Below are positions 50,417 through 59,388 of a stretch of DNA of 64,000 nucleotides, one piece after another (position 1 is the first letter of the stretch; every line of letters starts with the position of its first letter). The DNA lies in contig NZ_CP045119.1 in the NCBI RefSeq assembly GCF_011492945.1, positions 62,001 through 126,000 of the forward strand, in the 5' to 3' direction. Position numbers and translations under genes: made by a program. The notes below the pieces were generated by a model. The model ran no database searches and had not been told where the DNA came from. It saw only the letters and a program-made list of their open reading frames with translations. This DNA comes from Rubrobacter tropicus (GTDB taxonomy: Bacteria; Actinomycetota; Rubrobacteria; Rubrobacterales; Rubrobacteraceae).

Positions 50417-50926
50417 ATGAGCGAGAGAGGACCGTCCGGGCCACTGGTCGGCGTGGTGATGGGCAGCGCGTCGGACTGGGAGACGATGCGGCACGCGGCC
50501 GAGACGCTGGAGCGCTTCGGGATACCGCACGAACGTCGCGTGGTCTCGGCCCACAGGACGCCCGACCTGATGGCGGCCTACGCAAAGGAGGCCGAAGGGC
50601 GCGGCCTGGAGGCGATCGTGGCCGGCGCGGGCGGCGCGGCGCACCTGCCCGGCATGATCGCCGCCCACACCACCGTCCCCGTGCTGGGCGTCCCGGTCGA
50701 GAGCCGGGCCCTCAAGGGCCTGGACTCCCTCCTCTCCATAGCCCAGATGCCCGCCGGCGTCCCCGTCGGCACCCTCGCCATAGGCCGCGCCGGCGCCACG
50801 AACGCCGCCCTCCTCGCCGCCGCCATCCTCGCCAACGCCCGCCCGCCTTTGCGCGAAGCCCTCCGCCGCTTCCGCGAGGAGCAGGCCGAGAAGGCGGAAG
50901 GCTCCGAATTGCCGGGTCCGGCTTGA
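50417..50926 (+). CDS. purE: N5-carboxyaminoimidazole ribonucleotide mutase
   Basis: Converts N5-CAIR to CAIR in purine synthesis. The 169-residue product has the PurE signatures [26 protein letters not shown] (active-site His), [20 protein letters not shown] and [20 protein letters not shown]. Frame opens at 50345, but GGGAGGG precedes ATG 50417. Overlaps purK (TTGA). Confidence 0.95.
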   Translation: MSERGPSGPLVGVVMGSASDWETMRHAAETLERFGIPHERRVVSAHRTPDLMAAYAKEAEGRGLEAIVAGAGGAAHLPGMIAAHTTVPVLGVPVESRALKGLDSLLSIAQMPAGVPVGTLAIGRAGATNAALLAAAILANARPPLREALRRFREEQAEKAEGSELPGPA

Positions 50927-52059
50927 GCGGCCCGCTACTGCCGGGCGCCACCATCGGCGTGCTCGGGAGCGGCCAGCTAGGGCGGATGCTCGCGCTCGCG
51001 GCCCGCAGGATGGGCTACAAGGTCCACGTCCTCTCCCCCGACACGGACAGCCCGGCGGGCCGGATCTCCAACCGCGAGTGGGCCTCCCCCTACGAAGACC
51101 TCGAGACTGCACGAAACTTCGCCCGCTCCGTGGACGCCGTTACTTTTGAGTTCGAGAACATCCCCCCCGAGACGGTCGAGGAACTGTCCTCCATCGTGCC
51201 GGTGAGACCGGGCCTGCGGGCGCTCACGACCACGCAGAACCGGCTCAGGGAGAAGGAGTTCCTGCGGGGCGCGGGCTTCCCCGTGGCCCCGTTCCGGGCC
51301 GTACCCGACCGGGCCTCCCTCGACACCGCTATAGAAGCTGTGGGCGTCCCGGCCGTGCTCAAGACGGCGGGCTTCGGCTACGACGGCAAGGGGCAGACGA
51401 GGATCTCCACGCCGGAAGACGCCGACGCCGCCTGGAACGGCCTCGCGGGCGAGGCCGTGCTGGAGGCGTGGGTGGACTTCGAAGCGGAACTCTCCGTCGT
51501 CGCCACCCGCGGCCTCGACGGCTCCTTCGCCCACTACGGGGCCGTGCGCAACACCCACGACCGTCACATCCTCGACCTCACCGTCGCGCCCGCCGGCATC
51601 CCGGCCGAGGTCGAAGACGAGGCGGTAAGCACGACCTTGGGCATCTTCGAAGAGCTCGAGATAGTCGGCACGTCGTGCGTCGAGTTCTTCCTGACGGGCG
51701 GGGGCAAGCTGCTCGTCAACGAAGTCGCGCCCAGGCCCCACAACTCGGGCCACTGGACCATCGAGGGCGCGGCAACCTCCCAGTTCGAGCAGCAACTCCG
51801 CGCCGTCTGCGGCCTCCCGCTCGGCGACACCCACCGCCCCGAACCGGCCGCCATGGCGAACCTCCTCGGCGACCTCTGGGCGCGCGGCGAACCAGACTGG
51901 CCCGCCGCCCTCGCCGTCCCCGGCGCCTCCCTCCACCTCTACGGCAAAAAAGAGCCCCGCCCCGGCCGCAAAATGGGTCACATAACTACCCGAGCACGAA
52001 CACCCGAAGAGGCAACCCGAAGGGCCACAGAAGCAAGAGAATCGCTGACCGGGAGCTGA
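50923..52059 (+). CDS. purK: N5-carboxyaminoimidazole ribonucleotide synthase
   Basis: ATP-dependent carboxylation of AIR with bicarbonate, giving N5-CAIR for PurE. A 378-residue ATP-grasp protein: N-terminal [53 protein letters not shown] (ATP loop), [20 protein letters not shown] (metal site) and the C-terminal [21 protein letters not shown] 50923 overlaps the purE stop. The end is followed by a weak heptad-like stretch. Confidence 0.95.
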   Translation: MSGPLLPGATIGVLGSGQLGRMLALAARRMGYKVHVLSPDTDSPAGRISNREWASPYEDLETARNFARSVDAVTFEFENIPPETVEELSSIVPVRPGLRALTTTQNRLREKEFLRGAGFPVAPFRAVPDRASLDTAIEAVGVPAVLKTAGFGYDGKGQTRISTPEDADAAWNGLAGEAVLEAWVDFEAELSVVATRGLDGSFAHYGAVRNTHDRHILDLTVAPAGIPAEVEDEAVSTTLGIFEELEIVGTSCVEFFLTGGGKLLVNEVAPRPHNSGHWTIEGAATSQFEQQLRAVCGLPLGDTHRPEPAAMANLLGDLWARGEPDWPAALAVPGASLHLYGKKEPRPGRKMGHITTRARTPEEATRRATEARESLTGS

Positions 52060-52093
52060 AACCTGATGCCCGAAGCCTCCCAATTGTGAACGT

Positions 52094-52165
52094 TTGACGC
52101 TTACGGTTTGCGGGATGTATTAGAATCAGGAGCGTTGTAACTTTCATACAAAGGGAGCGTGCAGG
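52094..52165 (+). promoter_or_regulatory. Promoter of trxB
   Basis: TTGACG (52094-52099), 18-base spacer and TATTAG (52118-52123), overlapping a TAGAAT box (52121-52126) like those before other genes here. GGGAGCG precedes ATG 52166 by about 8 bases. Confidence 0.55.
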
Positions 52166-53170
52166 ATGCCGGAGAAGTCATACGACGTCGTCATAATCGG
52201 TTCGGGGCCGGCCGGGTACACGGCGGCCCTCTACGCCGCGCGGGCGAACCTCGGGACTCTCGTCTTCCAGGGCTTCGAGAGCGGTGGGCAGCTCATGCTC
52301 ACCTCCGACGTGGAGAACTACCCCGGCTACAAGGACGGCGTGCAGGGGCCCGAGATGATGGACGAGTTCGAGGAGCAGGCCGCCCGCTTCGGCGCCGAGA
52401 TGCGCCCGGACAACGTCGAGAAGGTCGACTTCTCGGAGCGCCCGTTCAAGCTGTGGGCCGAGGGCGAAGAGGAGCCCGTCCTGGCGAACACCGTGGTCAT
52501 CGCGACGGGCGCCCAGGCGAAGTGGCTCGGTCTCGAGAGCGAGGAGCGGCTCTTCGGCAAGGGCGTGAGCGGGTGCGCGACGTGCGACGCGTTCTTCTTC
52601 AGGGGCAAGAAGGTGGCCGTCGTCGGCGGGGGGGACACGGCGATGGAAGAGGCCGGCGTCTTGGCCAAGTTCGCCGACGAGGTGTTCCTCATACATCGGC
52701 GCGACGAGTTCAGGGCGTCCAAGATCATGCTAGAGAGGGCCGAGAAGAACGAGAAGATCACCTTCATCACCGACACGACGGTCGAGGAGATCCTGGGCGA
52801 CACCACCGTCGAGGGCGTCCGCCTCAAGAACACCAAGACCGGCGAGGAGACCACCCTGGCCGTGAACGGCTTCTTCGCGGCCATCGGCCACTCGCCGGCG
52901 ACCTCGCTCTTCGTGGGCCAGTTGGAGATGGACGACTCGGGCTACCTGCTCCAGAAGGAGCACACCATGACCAGCGTCCCGGGCGTCTTCGCCGCCGGCG
53001 ACGTCTCCGACACCCGCTACCGGCAGGCCGTGACGGCCGCCGCCGACGGCTGCCGGGCCGCCATCGACGCCGAGCGCTGGCTCGAGGAGCAGAACGAGGC
53101 CCCCGAAGGCGCCGAAGACCCGGGCGTATGGACGGCCGAGAAGGACGTCGAGGAGAGCGTGGCCCGCTAA
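52166..53170 (+). CDS. trxB: Thioredoxin-disulfide reductase
   Basis: NADPH-dependent flavoenzyme reducing thioredoxin. The 334-residue product has the FAD fold GSGPAGYTAALYAARANL, ESGGQLMLTSDVENYPGY, the redox-active pair in SGCATCDAFFF, the NADPH fold VVGGGDTAMEEAGVLAKF and the final FAD contact AAGDVSDTRYRQAVTAAADG. A C-terminal tail of about 25 acidic residues is longer than usual. It has its own promoter and a strong terminator; no thioredoxin gene is adjacent. It is a plausible reductant source for the redox pair at 5481-7113. Confidence 0.94.
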   Translation: MPEKSYDVVIIGSGPAGYTAALYAARANLGTLVFQGFESGGQLMLTSDVENYPGYKDGVQGPEMMDEFEEQAARFGAEMRPDNVEKVDFSERPFKLWAEGEEEPVLANTVVIATGAQAKWLGLESEERLFGKGVSGCATCDAFFFRGKKVAVVGGGDTAMEEAGVLAKFADEVFLIHRRDEFRASKIMLERAEKNEKITFITDTTVEEILGDTTVEGVRLKNTKTGEETTLAVNGFFAAIGHSPATSLFVGQLEMDDSGYLLQKEHTMTSVPGVFAAGDVSDTRYRQAVTAAADGCRAAIDAERWLEEQNEAPEGAEDPGVWTAEKDVEESVAR

Positions 53171-53195
53171 GATCGGCGCCGGCCAGACGAGTTAC

Positions 53196-53233
53196 CGAGA
53201 GGGCCCCCGACGTTTTCGCCGGGGGCCCTCTCG
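53196..53233 (+). terminator. Terminator after trxB
   Basis: CGAGAGGGCCCCC (53196-53208) pairs perfectly with GGGGGCCCTCTCG (53221-53233); 12-base loop containing TTTT. No T run on the 3' side. Confidence 0.7.
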
Positions 53234-53300
53234 CGGCTGGCGAAAGCCCTCCCTTGACCGCTATAATTTGCCGCTGGTTGAAGGAGCGGGAGGGCAAGGC

Positions 53301-53741
53301 GTGGGCGAGAAGAACATACTGCTCGTTGAGGACGACGAGGACCAGGTGATCCTGGCGATGCGCGCCCTCCGCAAGCATGGCATCGTCGCCGAGGTGGACG
53401 AGGTGGTCGTCTCGGAGACCGGCGAAGACGCCCTCGACTACATGTTCGGCACCGGTCCCTACGACGGCCGCGACGCGAACACCACCCCCGAGTTCGTACT
53501 GCTCGACGTGCACCTGCCGAAGCTGAACGGCTTGCAGGTCCTCGAACGTCTCCGGGACGACGCACGCACGCAACTCGTCCCCGTCATCCTCTTCTCCTCC
53601 TCAAACGAGCACCGGGACGTCGTCAAGGGCTACGAGCTCGGCGCCAACTCCTACGTCACCAAACCCGCAAACTTCGAGAAGTTCTCGGAGGCCATGCAGT
53701 ACCTCGGCTGGTACTGGCTCAACTTCAACGAAACTCCATAG
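53301..53741 (+). CDS. Single-domain response regulator (Rcp1-like)
   Basis: A 146-residue receiver domain: NILLVEDDEDQVILAMRALR (acidic pair), FVLLDVHLPKLNGLQVLERL (phospho-acceptor Asp), VILFSSSNEHRDVVKGYELG, and ANSYVTKPANFEKF (conserved Lys). The longer loop after the first helix is typical of Rcp1-type regulators that work with phytochrome or hybrid kinases. No output domain and no kinase gene nearby. GTG 53301 follows GGGAGGGC; an upstream TATAAT (53262-53267) is a likely -10. Confidence 0.88.
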   Translation: MGEKNILLVEDDEDQVILAMRALRKHGIVAEVDEVVVSETGEDALDYMFGTGPYDGRDANTTPEFVLLDVHLPKLNGLQVLERLRDDARTQLVPVILFSSSNEHRDVVKGYELGANSYVTKPANFEKFSEAMQYLGWYWLNFNETP

Positions 53742-53967
53742 GAGTTTCGGCACGCTGCTCCCTTCGGTCGCGCTTGTCAGCCCGGCGCTTCGCGCCTTTC
53801 AGCACGCTTCGGGCCTTCGGCCCTCGCTCTCAGCCCGTCAGCTTCTTGCCGCTCAGAGCCCGACCGGGCAGCGCGCGGCGTTTCGGGTGTCGGGAGGCGT
53901 ACCGCATACAGACGACCGGCTGACAGGCTGAAAGCGGAGCCCGAAGGGCGCAGCGTGCCGACTGCTA
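53739..53967. repeat. Long mosaic of octad units and mini-hairpins between convergent genes
   Basis: Begins with the TAG stop of the receiver gene and ends with CTA, the stop of the minus-strand SugE gene. Contains CTTGTCAGCCCGG, TTTCAGCACGCTTCG, CTCTCAGCCCGTCAGC and GACCGGCTGACAGGCTGAAAG, plus small inverted repeats such as GGCGCTTCGCGCC and GGGCCTTCGGCCCT. The largest element of the family here. Confidence 0.7.
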
Positions 53968-54282
53968 CGACGAAGTTAGTCTCAAGCCCACGACGCCGGC
54001 CACGATCAGGGCAAGCGAGAGTACCTGGAGCACGTTCGCGGACTCGCCGAGGAGAAGGATGCCTATTATCGCGGTGCCGGCGGCGCCGATGCCGGTCCAG
54101 ACGGCGTAGGCGGTGCCTGCCGGGAGGGATTTCATGGCGGTCGAGAGGAGGTAGAAGCTGAGGGCTCCGGCCGCCAGCATCCCGAGGGTGGGCCACAGGC
54201 GCGAGAAGCCTTCGGAGTACTTGAGGCCGAGCGCGAAGCCGATCTCGAAGACGCCGGCGATGAACAGGAGGACCCAGGTCAT
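53965..54282 (-). CDS. sugE: Small multidrug resistance family exporter (SugE/Gdx type)
   Basis: A 105-residue four-helix SMR protein. The membrane Glu is in [20 protein letters not shown], and [20 protein letters not shown] and [18 protein letters not shown] follow. The combination [12 protein letters not shown] and [17 protein letters not shown] is the SugE/Gdx subtype, whose studied members export guanidinium, rather than EmrE-type multidrug pumps. ATG 54282 overlaps the polX stop (ATGA), so it is translated from the polX message and has no leader of its own for a guanidine riboswitch. Confidence 0.85.
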   Translation of the reverse strand: MTWVLLFIAGVFEIGFALGLKYSEGFSRLWPTLGMLAAGALSFYLLSTAMKSLPAGTAYAVWTGIGAAGTAIIGILLLGESANVLQVLSLALIVAGVVGLRLTSS

Positions 54283-55994
54283 TGGGGCCCTTTCCCGGCT
54301 TTGAGGTACTTCTCGAATTCGTTCCACGGCATGCAGTTTATGACCCTGTCTTTCTCCACCCACGCGCGCCGGGCCTGGGAGACGCCGTATTTTATGAGGG
54401 AGAGGGCGCCCTCGTCGTGGGCGTCGGTGTCTATGGAGATCTTTACTCCGGCCTCTATCGCCTGCCTCACGTACGGGACGGAGAGGTCGAGGCGGTCGGG
54501 GTAGGAGTTGAGCTCAAGGACCGTGTCCGTGGCGGCGGCCTCCGTGATGAGGCGCGAGACGTCGACCGCGTACGGGTCGCGGCGCTCCAGGATGCGGCCC
54601 GTGGGGTGTCCTATGACCCTGACGTGGGGGTTGTTCATGGCGCGCACGATGCGCCGGGTCATCGCCTCCTCGCCGACGCCGAAGGAGGTGTGGACGGAGG
54701 CGACCACGAAGTCCAACTCCGCGAGGAGGTCGTCCTCGTAATCCAGGGTGCCGTCTTTCAGGATATCCACCTCGGAGCCGCAGAGGAGGTGGATCTCACC
54801 GTACTTCTCGTCCGCCTCCCTTACGGCCCGCATCTTTTTCTTTAGCCGATCCGGGGAGAGGCCGTTCGCCACGCGGAGGCTCTGGGAGTGGTCGCAGAAG
54901 ATCAGGTACTCGTAACCCAGGGCGATGGCCGCCTCGGCCATGCTCTCTATGGTGCCCTTGCCGTCCGAGTAGTTGGTGTGGACGTGAAGGTCGCCCCGGA
55001 TGTCTCCGGTCTCGATCAGGTCTGGGAGCCCGCCCTTCTCGCCAGCTTCGATCTCGCCGGCGTCCTCCCGAAGCTCGGGCGGGATGTAAGGAAGGCCGAG
55101 CCGCGAGTAGAGGTCCTCTTCCGTCGCCACGGGCTCGTACTCGCCGGTGCCGGCCGCGGCCAGGCCGTACTCGGAGATGTTTATGCCCATCTTCACGGCC
55201 CGCTCGCGCAGCACGATGTTGTGCGCCTGGCCGCCGGTGAAGTGGTGCAGCAGGGAGCCGTAGGCCTCAGGCTCCACGATGCGGAGGTCTACCTCGATCC
55301 CGTTCGTGACTATGTAGACTTTCTTCGGGCCGTGCGCGAGGACCTCGTCGGCGAACGGGGCGTCCGCGAAGGCGTCCGCGAGCGAGTCCGGGTCCGTGCT
55401 CGCGGCCACGATGTCGAGGTCGCCGATGGTCTCCTTCATGCGGCGCAGGGAGCCGGCGAGCTCCGCCTTCTCCGTGGCCGGATGAGAGCGGACGAAGTCG
55501 AGGATTCGGTTCCCGAGGGCGGTCGCCTCGTCGAGGAGCATGCGCCGCTCGTGCGAGTCGTACTTTTTGGCGGCCGAGAGGATTCGTTCCTCGCTCTTCT
55601 TGCCGAAGCCCTTCAGGGAGGAGAGACGGCCGGGCTCCAGGCTTGCAATCTCCTCCACGCTCGTCACGTCGAGCTCCCGCCAGAGGCGGCCGGCCGTGCG
55701 CGGGCCGACGCCGGGCAGGCGGGTCACTTCGACCAGGCCCGTCGGGATCTCCCCGGAGAGTTCGGCCAGGATCTCGGGCGTGCGGTCCTCGGCGAGGTCC
55801 CGGATCACCTCCGCCGTCGTACCGCCGACGTGGGGGAGCGTCGTCAGGTCCTCGACTTCCCGTACGGGACGGCCCAAAGCCCCCACCGACTCGGCGGCCC
55901 GCTGGTAGGCGAGGACCCTGTAGTACGACTCGTCCTTGATCTCCATGAGCGCGACGATGGTTTCGAGCGCCCGTACCACCTCGTTGTTCTGCAA
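54279..55994 (-). CDS. polX: DNA polymerase/3'-5' exonuclease PolX
   Basis: A 571-residue bacterial family X polymerase for repair. N-terminal 8-kDa-type and helix-hairpin-helix parts ([28 protein letters not shown]). The nucleotidyl-transferase palm contains [17 protein letters not shown] with the metal Asp pair. The C-terminal PHP exonuclease domain shows [38 protein letters not shown] and SIDTDAHDE metal ligands. TTG 55994 with AGGAGGG 8 bases upstream is preferred over longer frames. Co-translated with sugE. Confidence 0.93.
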   Translation of the reverse strand: MQNNEVVRALETIVALMEIKDESYYRVLAYQRAAESVGALGRPVREVEDLTTLPHVGGTTAEVIRDLAEDRTPEILAELSGEIPTGLVEVTRLPGVGPRTAGRLWRELDVTSVEEIASLEPGRLSSLKGFGKKSEERILSAAKKYDSHERRMLLDEATALGNRILDFVRSHPATEKAELAGSLRRMKETIGDLDIVAASTDPDSLADAFADAPFADEVLAHGPKKVYIVTNGIEVDLRIVEPEAYGSLLHHFTGGQAHNIVLRERAVKMGINISEYGLAAAGTGEYEPVATEEDLYSRLGLPYIPPELREDAGEIEAGEKGGLPDLIETGDIRGDLHVHTNYSDGKGTIESMAEAAIALGYEYLIFCDHSQSLRVANGLSPDRLKKKMRAVREADEKYGEIHLLCGSEVDILKDGTLDYEDDLLAELDFVVASVHTSFGVGEEAMTRRIVRAMNNPHVRVIGHPTGRILERRDPYAVDVSRLITEAAATDTVLELNSYPDRLDLSVPYVRQAIEAGVKISIDTDAHDEGALSLIKYGVSQARRAWVEKDRVINCMPWNEFEKYLKAGKGPQ

Positions 55995-56136
55995 CCCGCG
56001 GACCCTCCTAGTAAGGCGTGTGTGGGGATTATACGTCGGGGAGGCGCTCCAACCGCTACGAATATCGTCCTTTTGTATGATGCCGGGGGCGGTCCGCGCT
56101 GCGAGAATAGTACCGTCGAGAGAAGGAGAGGCGGGA

Positions 56137-56490
56137 ATGAAGCGTATCTTTTTGGCGGAAGACCACGCGGCTTTTCGCAAGGCGCTCGCCTTCATGCTGG
56201 AGCGGGAACCGCATTACGAGGTGACGGCGCAGGCCGGGACCGTGGCCGAGGCGCGCGCCTCCGACGCCGCCGCCTGTGACGTCGCCGTGATCGACCTGCT
56301 GCTCCCCGACGGGGATGGGACGGAGGTCATACGCGAGCTGCGGGCCACGAACCCCGATGCCCGGATCCTCTCCCTGAGCGTGTCGCGGGACCCTGGCCGG
56401 GCGCTCGACGCCGGGGCCGACGAGGTGCTCGGAAAGGACGCCAGCCTCTCGAGCGTCGTCGCCACCGTGCGGCGGCTCGCGGAGAACTGA
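56137..56490 (+). CDS. Stand-alone receiver-domain protein
   Basis: A 117-residue receiver: RIFLAEDHAAFRKALAFMLE, VAVIDLLLPDGDGTEVIREL (phospho-acceptor Asp) and DAGADEVLGKDASLSSVVAT (Lys). It has no DNA-binding domain, although the sequence is closest to NarL/FixJ-type receivers, which usually have one. ATG 56137 is preceded by AAGGAG. The next gene encodes a smaller, degenerate protein. Confidence 0.85.
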   Translation: MKRIFLAEDHAAFRKALAFMLEREPHYEVTAQAGTVAEARASDAAACDVAVIDLLLPDGDGTEVIRELRATNPDARILSLSVSRDPGRALDAGADEVLGKDASLSSVVATVRRLAEN

Positions 56491-56564
56491 ACCGTACATA
56501 GCTTAAATAGACTAGGAAAAGATCGCCCGTACCCGGGACGCAGCTAGCGCCAGCCGACGATAAT

Positions 56565-56581
56565 CTTCTCGTCATGAGAAG
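56565..56581. promoter_or_regulatory. Small palindrome upstream of 56597 gene
   Basis: CTTCTC-GTCAT-GAGAAG (56565-56570 with 56576-56581) just upstream of the ATG and overlapping the probable promoter (GATAATCT at 56559). It could be an operator or a leader hairpin. Confidence 0.35.
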
Positions 56582-56596
56582 AAGGCACGGCACACG

Positions 56597-56965
56597 ATGA
56601 GGCCCCGGGTCCTGCTGGCCAACGAGCCACGCTCCTACCGTCAGGCCATCGCGGGCGCCCTGCAGGCGCTGAGGCCCGACGTCGAGTTCGAGGAGATCGA
56701 ACCCGAGACCCTCGACGCAGAGGTGGTCCGCCGCGGCCCCCAGCTCGTCATCTGCAGCCGCGCGACCCGCGCCGTGCAGGCCGCCGCGCCGTCCTGGGTC
56801 GAGCTCTACGCGGATTACGGGACCATCTCCTCGGTGAGCATACATCTGGAGAGAACCACGGTCGAAGGGATGGAGATCTCCGACCTGTTGCAGATCGTGG
56901 ACCGCGCCGTGGCTTCCGTGATGGTGGAGGCCTCGGAGAACGGGTTTCGGGCGGCGGGAGGGTAG
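56597..56965 (+). CDS. Conserved hypothetical protein, receiver-like
   Basis: A 122-residue cytosolic protein. The N-terminus RPRVLLANEPRSYRQAIAGA resembles a receiver domain in which the acidic pair is replaced by Asn-Glu. The sequence continues VVRRGPQLVICSRATRAVQA where a phospho-acceptor Asp would be expected, so it is not phosphorylatable. The family's role is unknown to me. It follows a true receiver gene, which suggests signalling. Confidence 0.65.
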   Translation: MRPRVLLANEPRSYRQAIAGALQALRPDVEFEEIEPETLDAEVVRRGPQLVICSRATRAVQAAAPSWVELYADYGTISSVSIHLERTTVEGMEISDLLQIVDRAVASVMVEASENGFRAAGG

Positions 56966-57011
56966 GAACTCTTCGAGGCGCTTCGCCCCGTCCCAGATCC
57001 CCGGGTGGTAC

Positions 57012-57023
57012 TAGAATCCTCTA
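57012..57023 (+). promoter_or_regulatory. TAGAAT box for a leaderless transcript
   Basis: TAGAAT (57012-57017) is followed by exactly 6 bases and then GTG 57024, so transcription should begin at or next to the start codon. No ribosome binding site is possible. Confidence 0.6.
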
Positions 57024-57752
57024 GTGCTCGGAGCTTCGACAAGGGCTTTCAGAGAGTTGCGGCGGGTGGCGGCCGACCGGCTGACGGTTGCCGCGGCCGT
57101 CTGGCTGGTCGTGGGGCTCTCGGTCTCGGCGTTCGTGGTGTGGGGCTTCGCGGAGATCACGGAAGAGGTCATAGAGGGGGAGAGCCGCGCCTTCGACCGG
57201 GCGGTCCTTCTCTGGATCGAGGCGAACGTCCCGGCCTGGCTGGACGGCCCGATGCGCGCCGTAACGACCCTGGGCTACTACCGGATCGTGCTCCCCCTCC
57301 TCGCCGTTACGGCCGCGCTGTTTTACTTCGTCAGGTGGAGGCTCTCGGCCGTGCTGCTCCTCGTCTCGACCGCCGGCGGCATCTTTCTGACCACCGTGCT
57401 CAAGGGCGTCTTCAGGCGGGCGCGGCCCGAGATCATAGACTCGGGTTACACGGCCGGCTTCTACTCGTTCCCGAGCGGCCACGCGACGGTCGCCGTCGGT
57501 TTCTACGGGGCGCTTACCCTGATCCTGGCCTACAGGTCGCGCGGCCTGGCCCGCTGGGCCGTGGTCTCCCTCGGGATCGTGCTCGTTCTGTCTATCGGGT
57601 TCTCCAGGCTCTACCTCGGCGTCCACTACCCGACGGACGTGATCGCGGGCTTCCTCGCGGCCCCCCTCTGGCTCGTCAGCGTCGGCACGGTCTACGTCTT
57701 GTGGCTCTCGGCGCGCAGGCTCCGGGCCGCGGAATGGCGGAGGGAGGGTTAG
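57024..57752 (+). CDS. PAP2 family phosphatase
   Basis: A 242-residue membrane phosphatase of the PAP2/undecaprenyl-diphosphatase group. Three phosphatase motifs: KGVFRRARP near residue 128, FPSGHATVAVGFY near 150, and SRLYLGVHYPTDVIAGF near 195, with six hydrophobic helices around them. The likely role is dephosphorylation of lipid phosphates such as undecaprenyl diphosphate at the outer face of the membrane. The GTG start lies 6 bases after a TAGAAT box. The dedA-type gene follows after 42 bases. Confidence 0.9.
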   Translation: MLGASTRAFRELRRVAADRLTVAAAVWLVVGLSVSAFVVWGFAEITEEVIEGESRAFDRAVLLWIEANVPAWLDGPMRAVTTLGYYRIVLPLLAVTAALFYFVRWRLSAVLLLVSTAGGIFLTTVLKGVFRRARPEIIDSGYTAGFYSFPSGHATVAVGFYGALTLILAYRSRGLARWAVVSLGIVLVLSIGFSRLYLGVHYPTDVIAGFLAAPLWLVSVGTVYVLWLSARRLRAAEWRREG

Positions 57753-57794
57753 CCGGCGGTGGAAATCGGGCCGATGAGGTGTTAGCGTCCCCCC

Positions 57795-58409
57795 GTGCTC
57801 GAAGCGATCCTCGCACCGCTCATACACTTCGTAACGGAGACCATCGGCGGCTACGGCGTGCCGGCGGTCTTCGTTCTGATGCTGCTGGAGAGCATGGGGA
57901 TCCTGATCCCCTCAGAGGCCATCTCACCCTTCGCCGGCTACCTGGTCTCCGAGGGCCGCATGACGCTCTTCGCCGCCGTCACGGCCGGGGTGCTCGGGAA
58001 CCTGGTCGGCTCGTGGGTCGCGTACTTTATAGGGCTGTGGGGCGGTCGCGAGCTGTGGTTCCGCTACGGCAGGTACGTCGGCGTGCGGGCGCACCACCTG
58101 GACGTAGCCGAGAAGTGGTTCGACCGCTACGGCGAGCTCACGGTCTTCGTCTCCCGCTGCCTGCCCGTCGTGCGCACGTTCATCTCCTTCCCGGCCGGGA
58201 CCGCGAAGATGAACCTCACGAAGTTCTCCGTCTACACGCTGCTCGGCTGTATCCCGTGGGTCTTCGCGCTGACGTACCTCGGGTACGTGCTCGGGGAGAA
58301 CTGGGAGAGGATCGGGGACTTCCTCCACTACCTGGACTACGCGGTCGCCGTCGCGTTCATCGTCGGCGTGGTCTACGTCATCTGGCGCTGGCGCTCCTCG
58401 CGGAAATAG
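57795..58409 (+). CDS. DedA family membrane protein
   Basis: A 204-residue DedA/SNARE-associated family protein, a group now linked to recycling of undecaprenyl phosphate or to membrane potential. Seen: VLMLLESMGILIPSEAISPF with the conserved Glu, LGNLVGSWVAYFIGLWGG, and SRCLPVVRTFISFPAGTAKM with the essential Arg. A co-transcribed PAP2 phosphatase upstream fits a lipid-carrier role. The TAG stop begins a heptad element. Confidence 0.9.
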   Translation: MLEAILAPLIHFVTETIGGYGVPAVFVLMLLESMGILIPSEAISPFAGYLVSEGRMTLFAAVTAGVLGNLVGSWVAYFIGLWGGRELWFRYGRYVGVRAHHLDVAEKWFDRYGELTVFVSRCLPVVRTFISFPAGTAKMNLTKFSVYTLLGCIPWVFALTYLGYVLGENWERIGDFLHYLDYAVAVAFIVGVVYVIWRWRSSRK

Positions 58410-58562
58410 CTGTCAGCTGTCAGCCTTCAGCTATCAGCTGGTGCAAAGGCCTGACGCCGGGGACGATCCCTCCGCGAGACGTATGAGCAATCGGCCCGCC
58501 CTTTCGTGGCGCTCCGCGATCCCTGCAAAAGCCGAAAGCTGACAGCTAAAGGCTGACAGCTA
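58407..58562. repeat. Inverted heptad repeat element with TAG/CTA termini (type example)
   Basis: Left end TAG then CTGTCAG, CTGTCAG, CCTTCAG, CTATCAG units (58407-58438). Right end GCCGAAA, GCTGACA, GCTAAAG, GCTGACA, GCTA (58530-58562). The two ends are inverted copies, both terminating TAGCTGTCAGC when read inwards. The left TAG is the dedA-type stop; the right end lies 29 bases before the TauE start. Confidence 0.82.
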
Positions 58563-58578
58563 TTTCTTCAACCTCCGC

Positions 58579-58590
58579 TAGAATGTGGCG
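58579..58590 (+). promoter_or_regulatory. TAGAAT box for a leaderless transcript
   Basis: TAGAAT (58579-58584) followed by 6 bases and GTG 58591, the same arrangement as at 57012. Confidence 0.55.
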
Positions 58591-59388
58591 GTGGACTCTC
58601 TCCAGCAAATCCTCGCCGACCTCGATTACGTGGAGTACGCGGCCCTCGGCGTCATAGGCGTCGTCGGCGGCATCCTCTCCGGGCTGGTAGGGGTGGGTGG
58701 CGGGATCGTGTTCGTGCCTGGGCTCGTGTACGCGGCGGGGTGGGAGATCCAGGAGGCCGTCGCCGCGAGCCTGGTCATAATCGTCTTCAGCTCCCTCTCG
58801 GGCACCATCCGCAACGCCAAAAGCGACGACCCCGTCGACTGGAGGACCGCCGGTATCCTGTCTTTGACCGTGGCGCCCTCGTCCCTGATCGGGGTGGCGA
58901 TAAGCCGCGTCTCGCCGGAGACGGTAGTCCAGATCTCCTTCGCAGTCCTCCTGATAGCGCTCGCGTACCCCACGGCCAAAGGCAGGGGAGACCTGAATCC
59001 CGGCAAGAGGGTGGCGCTTCCCCTGGTCTTTCTCGCGGGGATCTTTATAGGGGCCCTGTCCGGGCTGGTGGGGGTCGGGGGCGGGGTCATGATGGTACCC
59101 CTCATGGTGCTCGGGATGGGGCTCGGCACGAAGAGGGCGGTCTCGACGAGCCTCGCGGTCGTGATGACCACGGGCATCATCGGGGCGGCGGGGTACATCG
59201 CGACGGGTTTCAGGGACCCTGAGCAACTTTTGAGCCTGCCGCCGCTCATCGTCGGGTCGATGATCGGGGCGCCCCTGGGCGTGCGTCTTCGGGACTGGAT
59301 GCCCGAGGCCAAGCTGCGGGCCGGGTTCGGGGTCTTCATGGTGATCGTGGCCCTTCGACTCTTTTCCGAGGCGTTCGGCCTGTTCTAG
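58591..59388 (+). CDS. TauE/SafE family sulfite/anion exporter
   Basis: A 265-residue membrane protein with eight hydrophobic segments in two repeats, each starting with the family glycine motif: SGLVGVGGGIVFVPGLVYA near residue 30 and SGLVGVGGGVMMVPLMVLG near 160. Family members move sulfite, sulfoacetate or related organic anions; the substrate is not predictable. Two in-frame GTGs exist (58585, 58591); the second is 6 bases from the TAGAAT box and is preferred. The TAG stop begins a repeat region. Confidence 0.87.
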   Translation: MDSLQQILADLDYVEYAALGVIGVVGGILSGLVGVGGGIVFVPGLVYAAGWEIQEAVAASLVIIVFSSLSGTIRNAKSDDPVDWRTAGILSLTVAPSSLIGVAISRVSPETVVQISFAVLLIALAYPTAKGRGDLNPGKRVALPLVFLAGIFIGALSGLVGVGGGVMMVPLMVLGMGLGTKRAVSTSLAVVMTTGIIGAAGYIATGFRDPEQLLSLPPLIVGSMIGAPLGVRLRDWMPEAKLRAGFGVFMVIVALRLFSEAFGLF

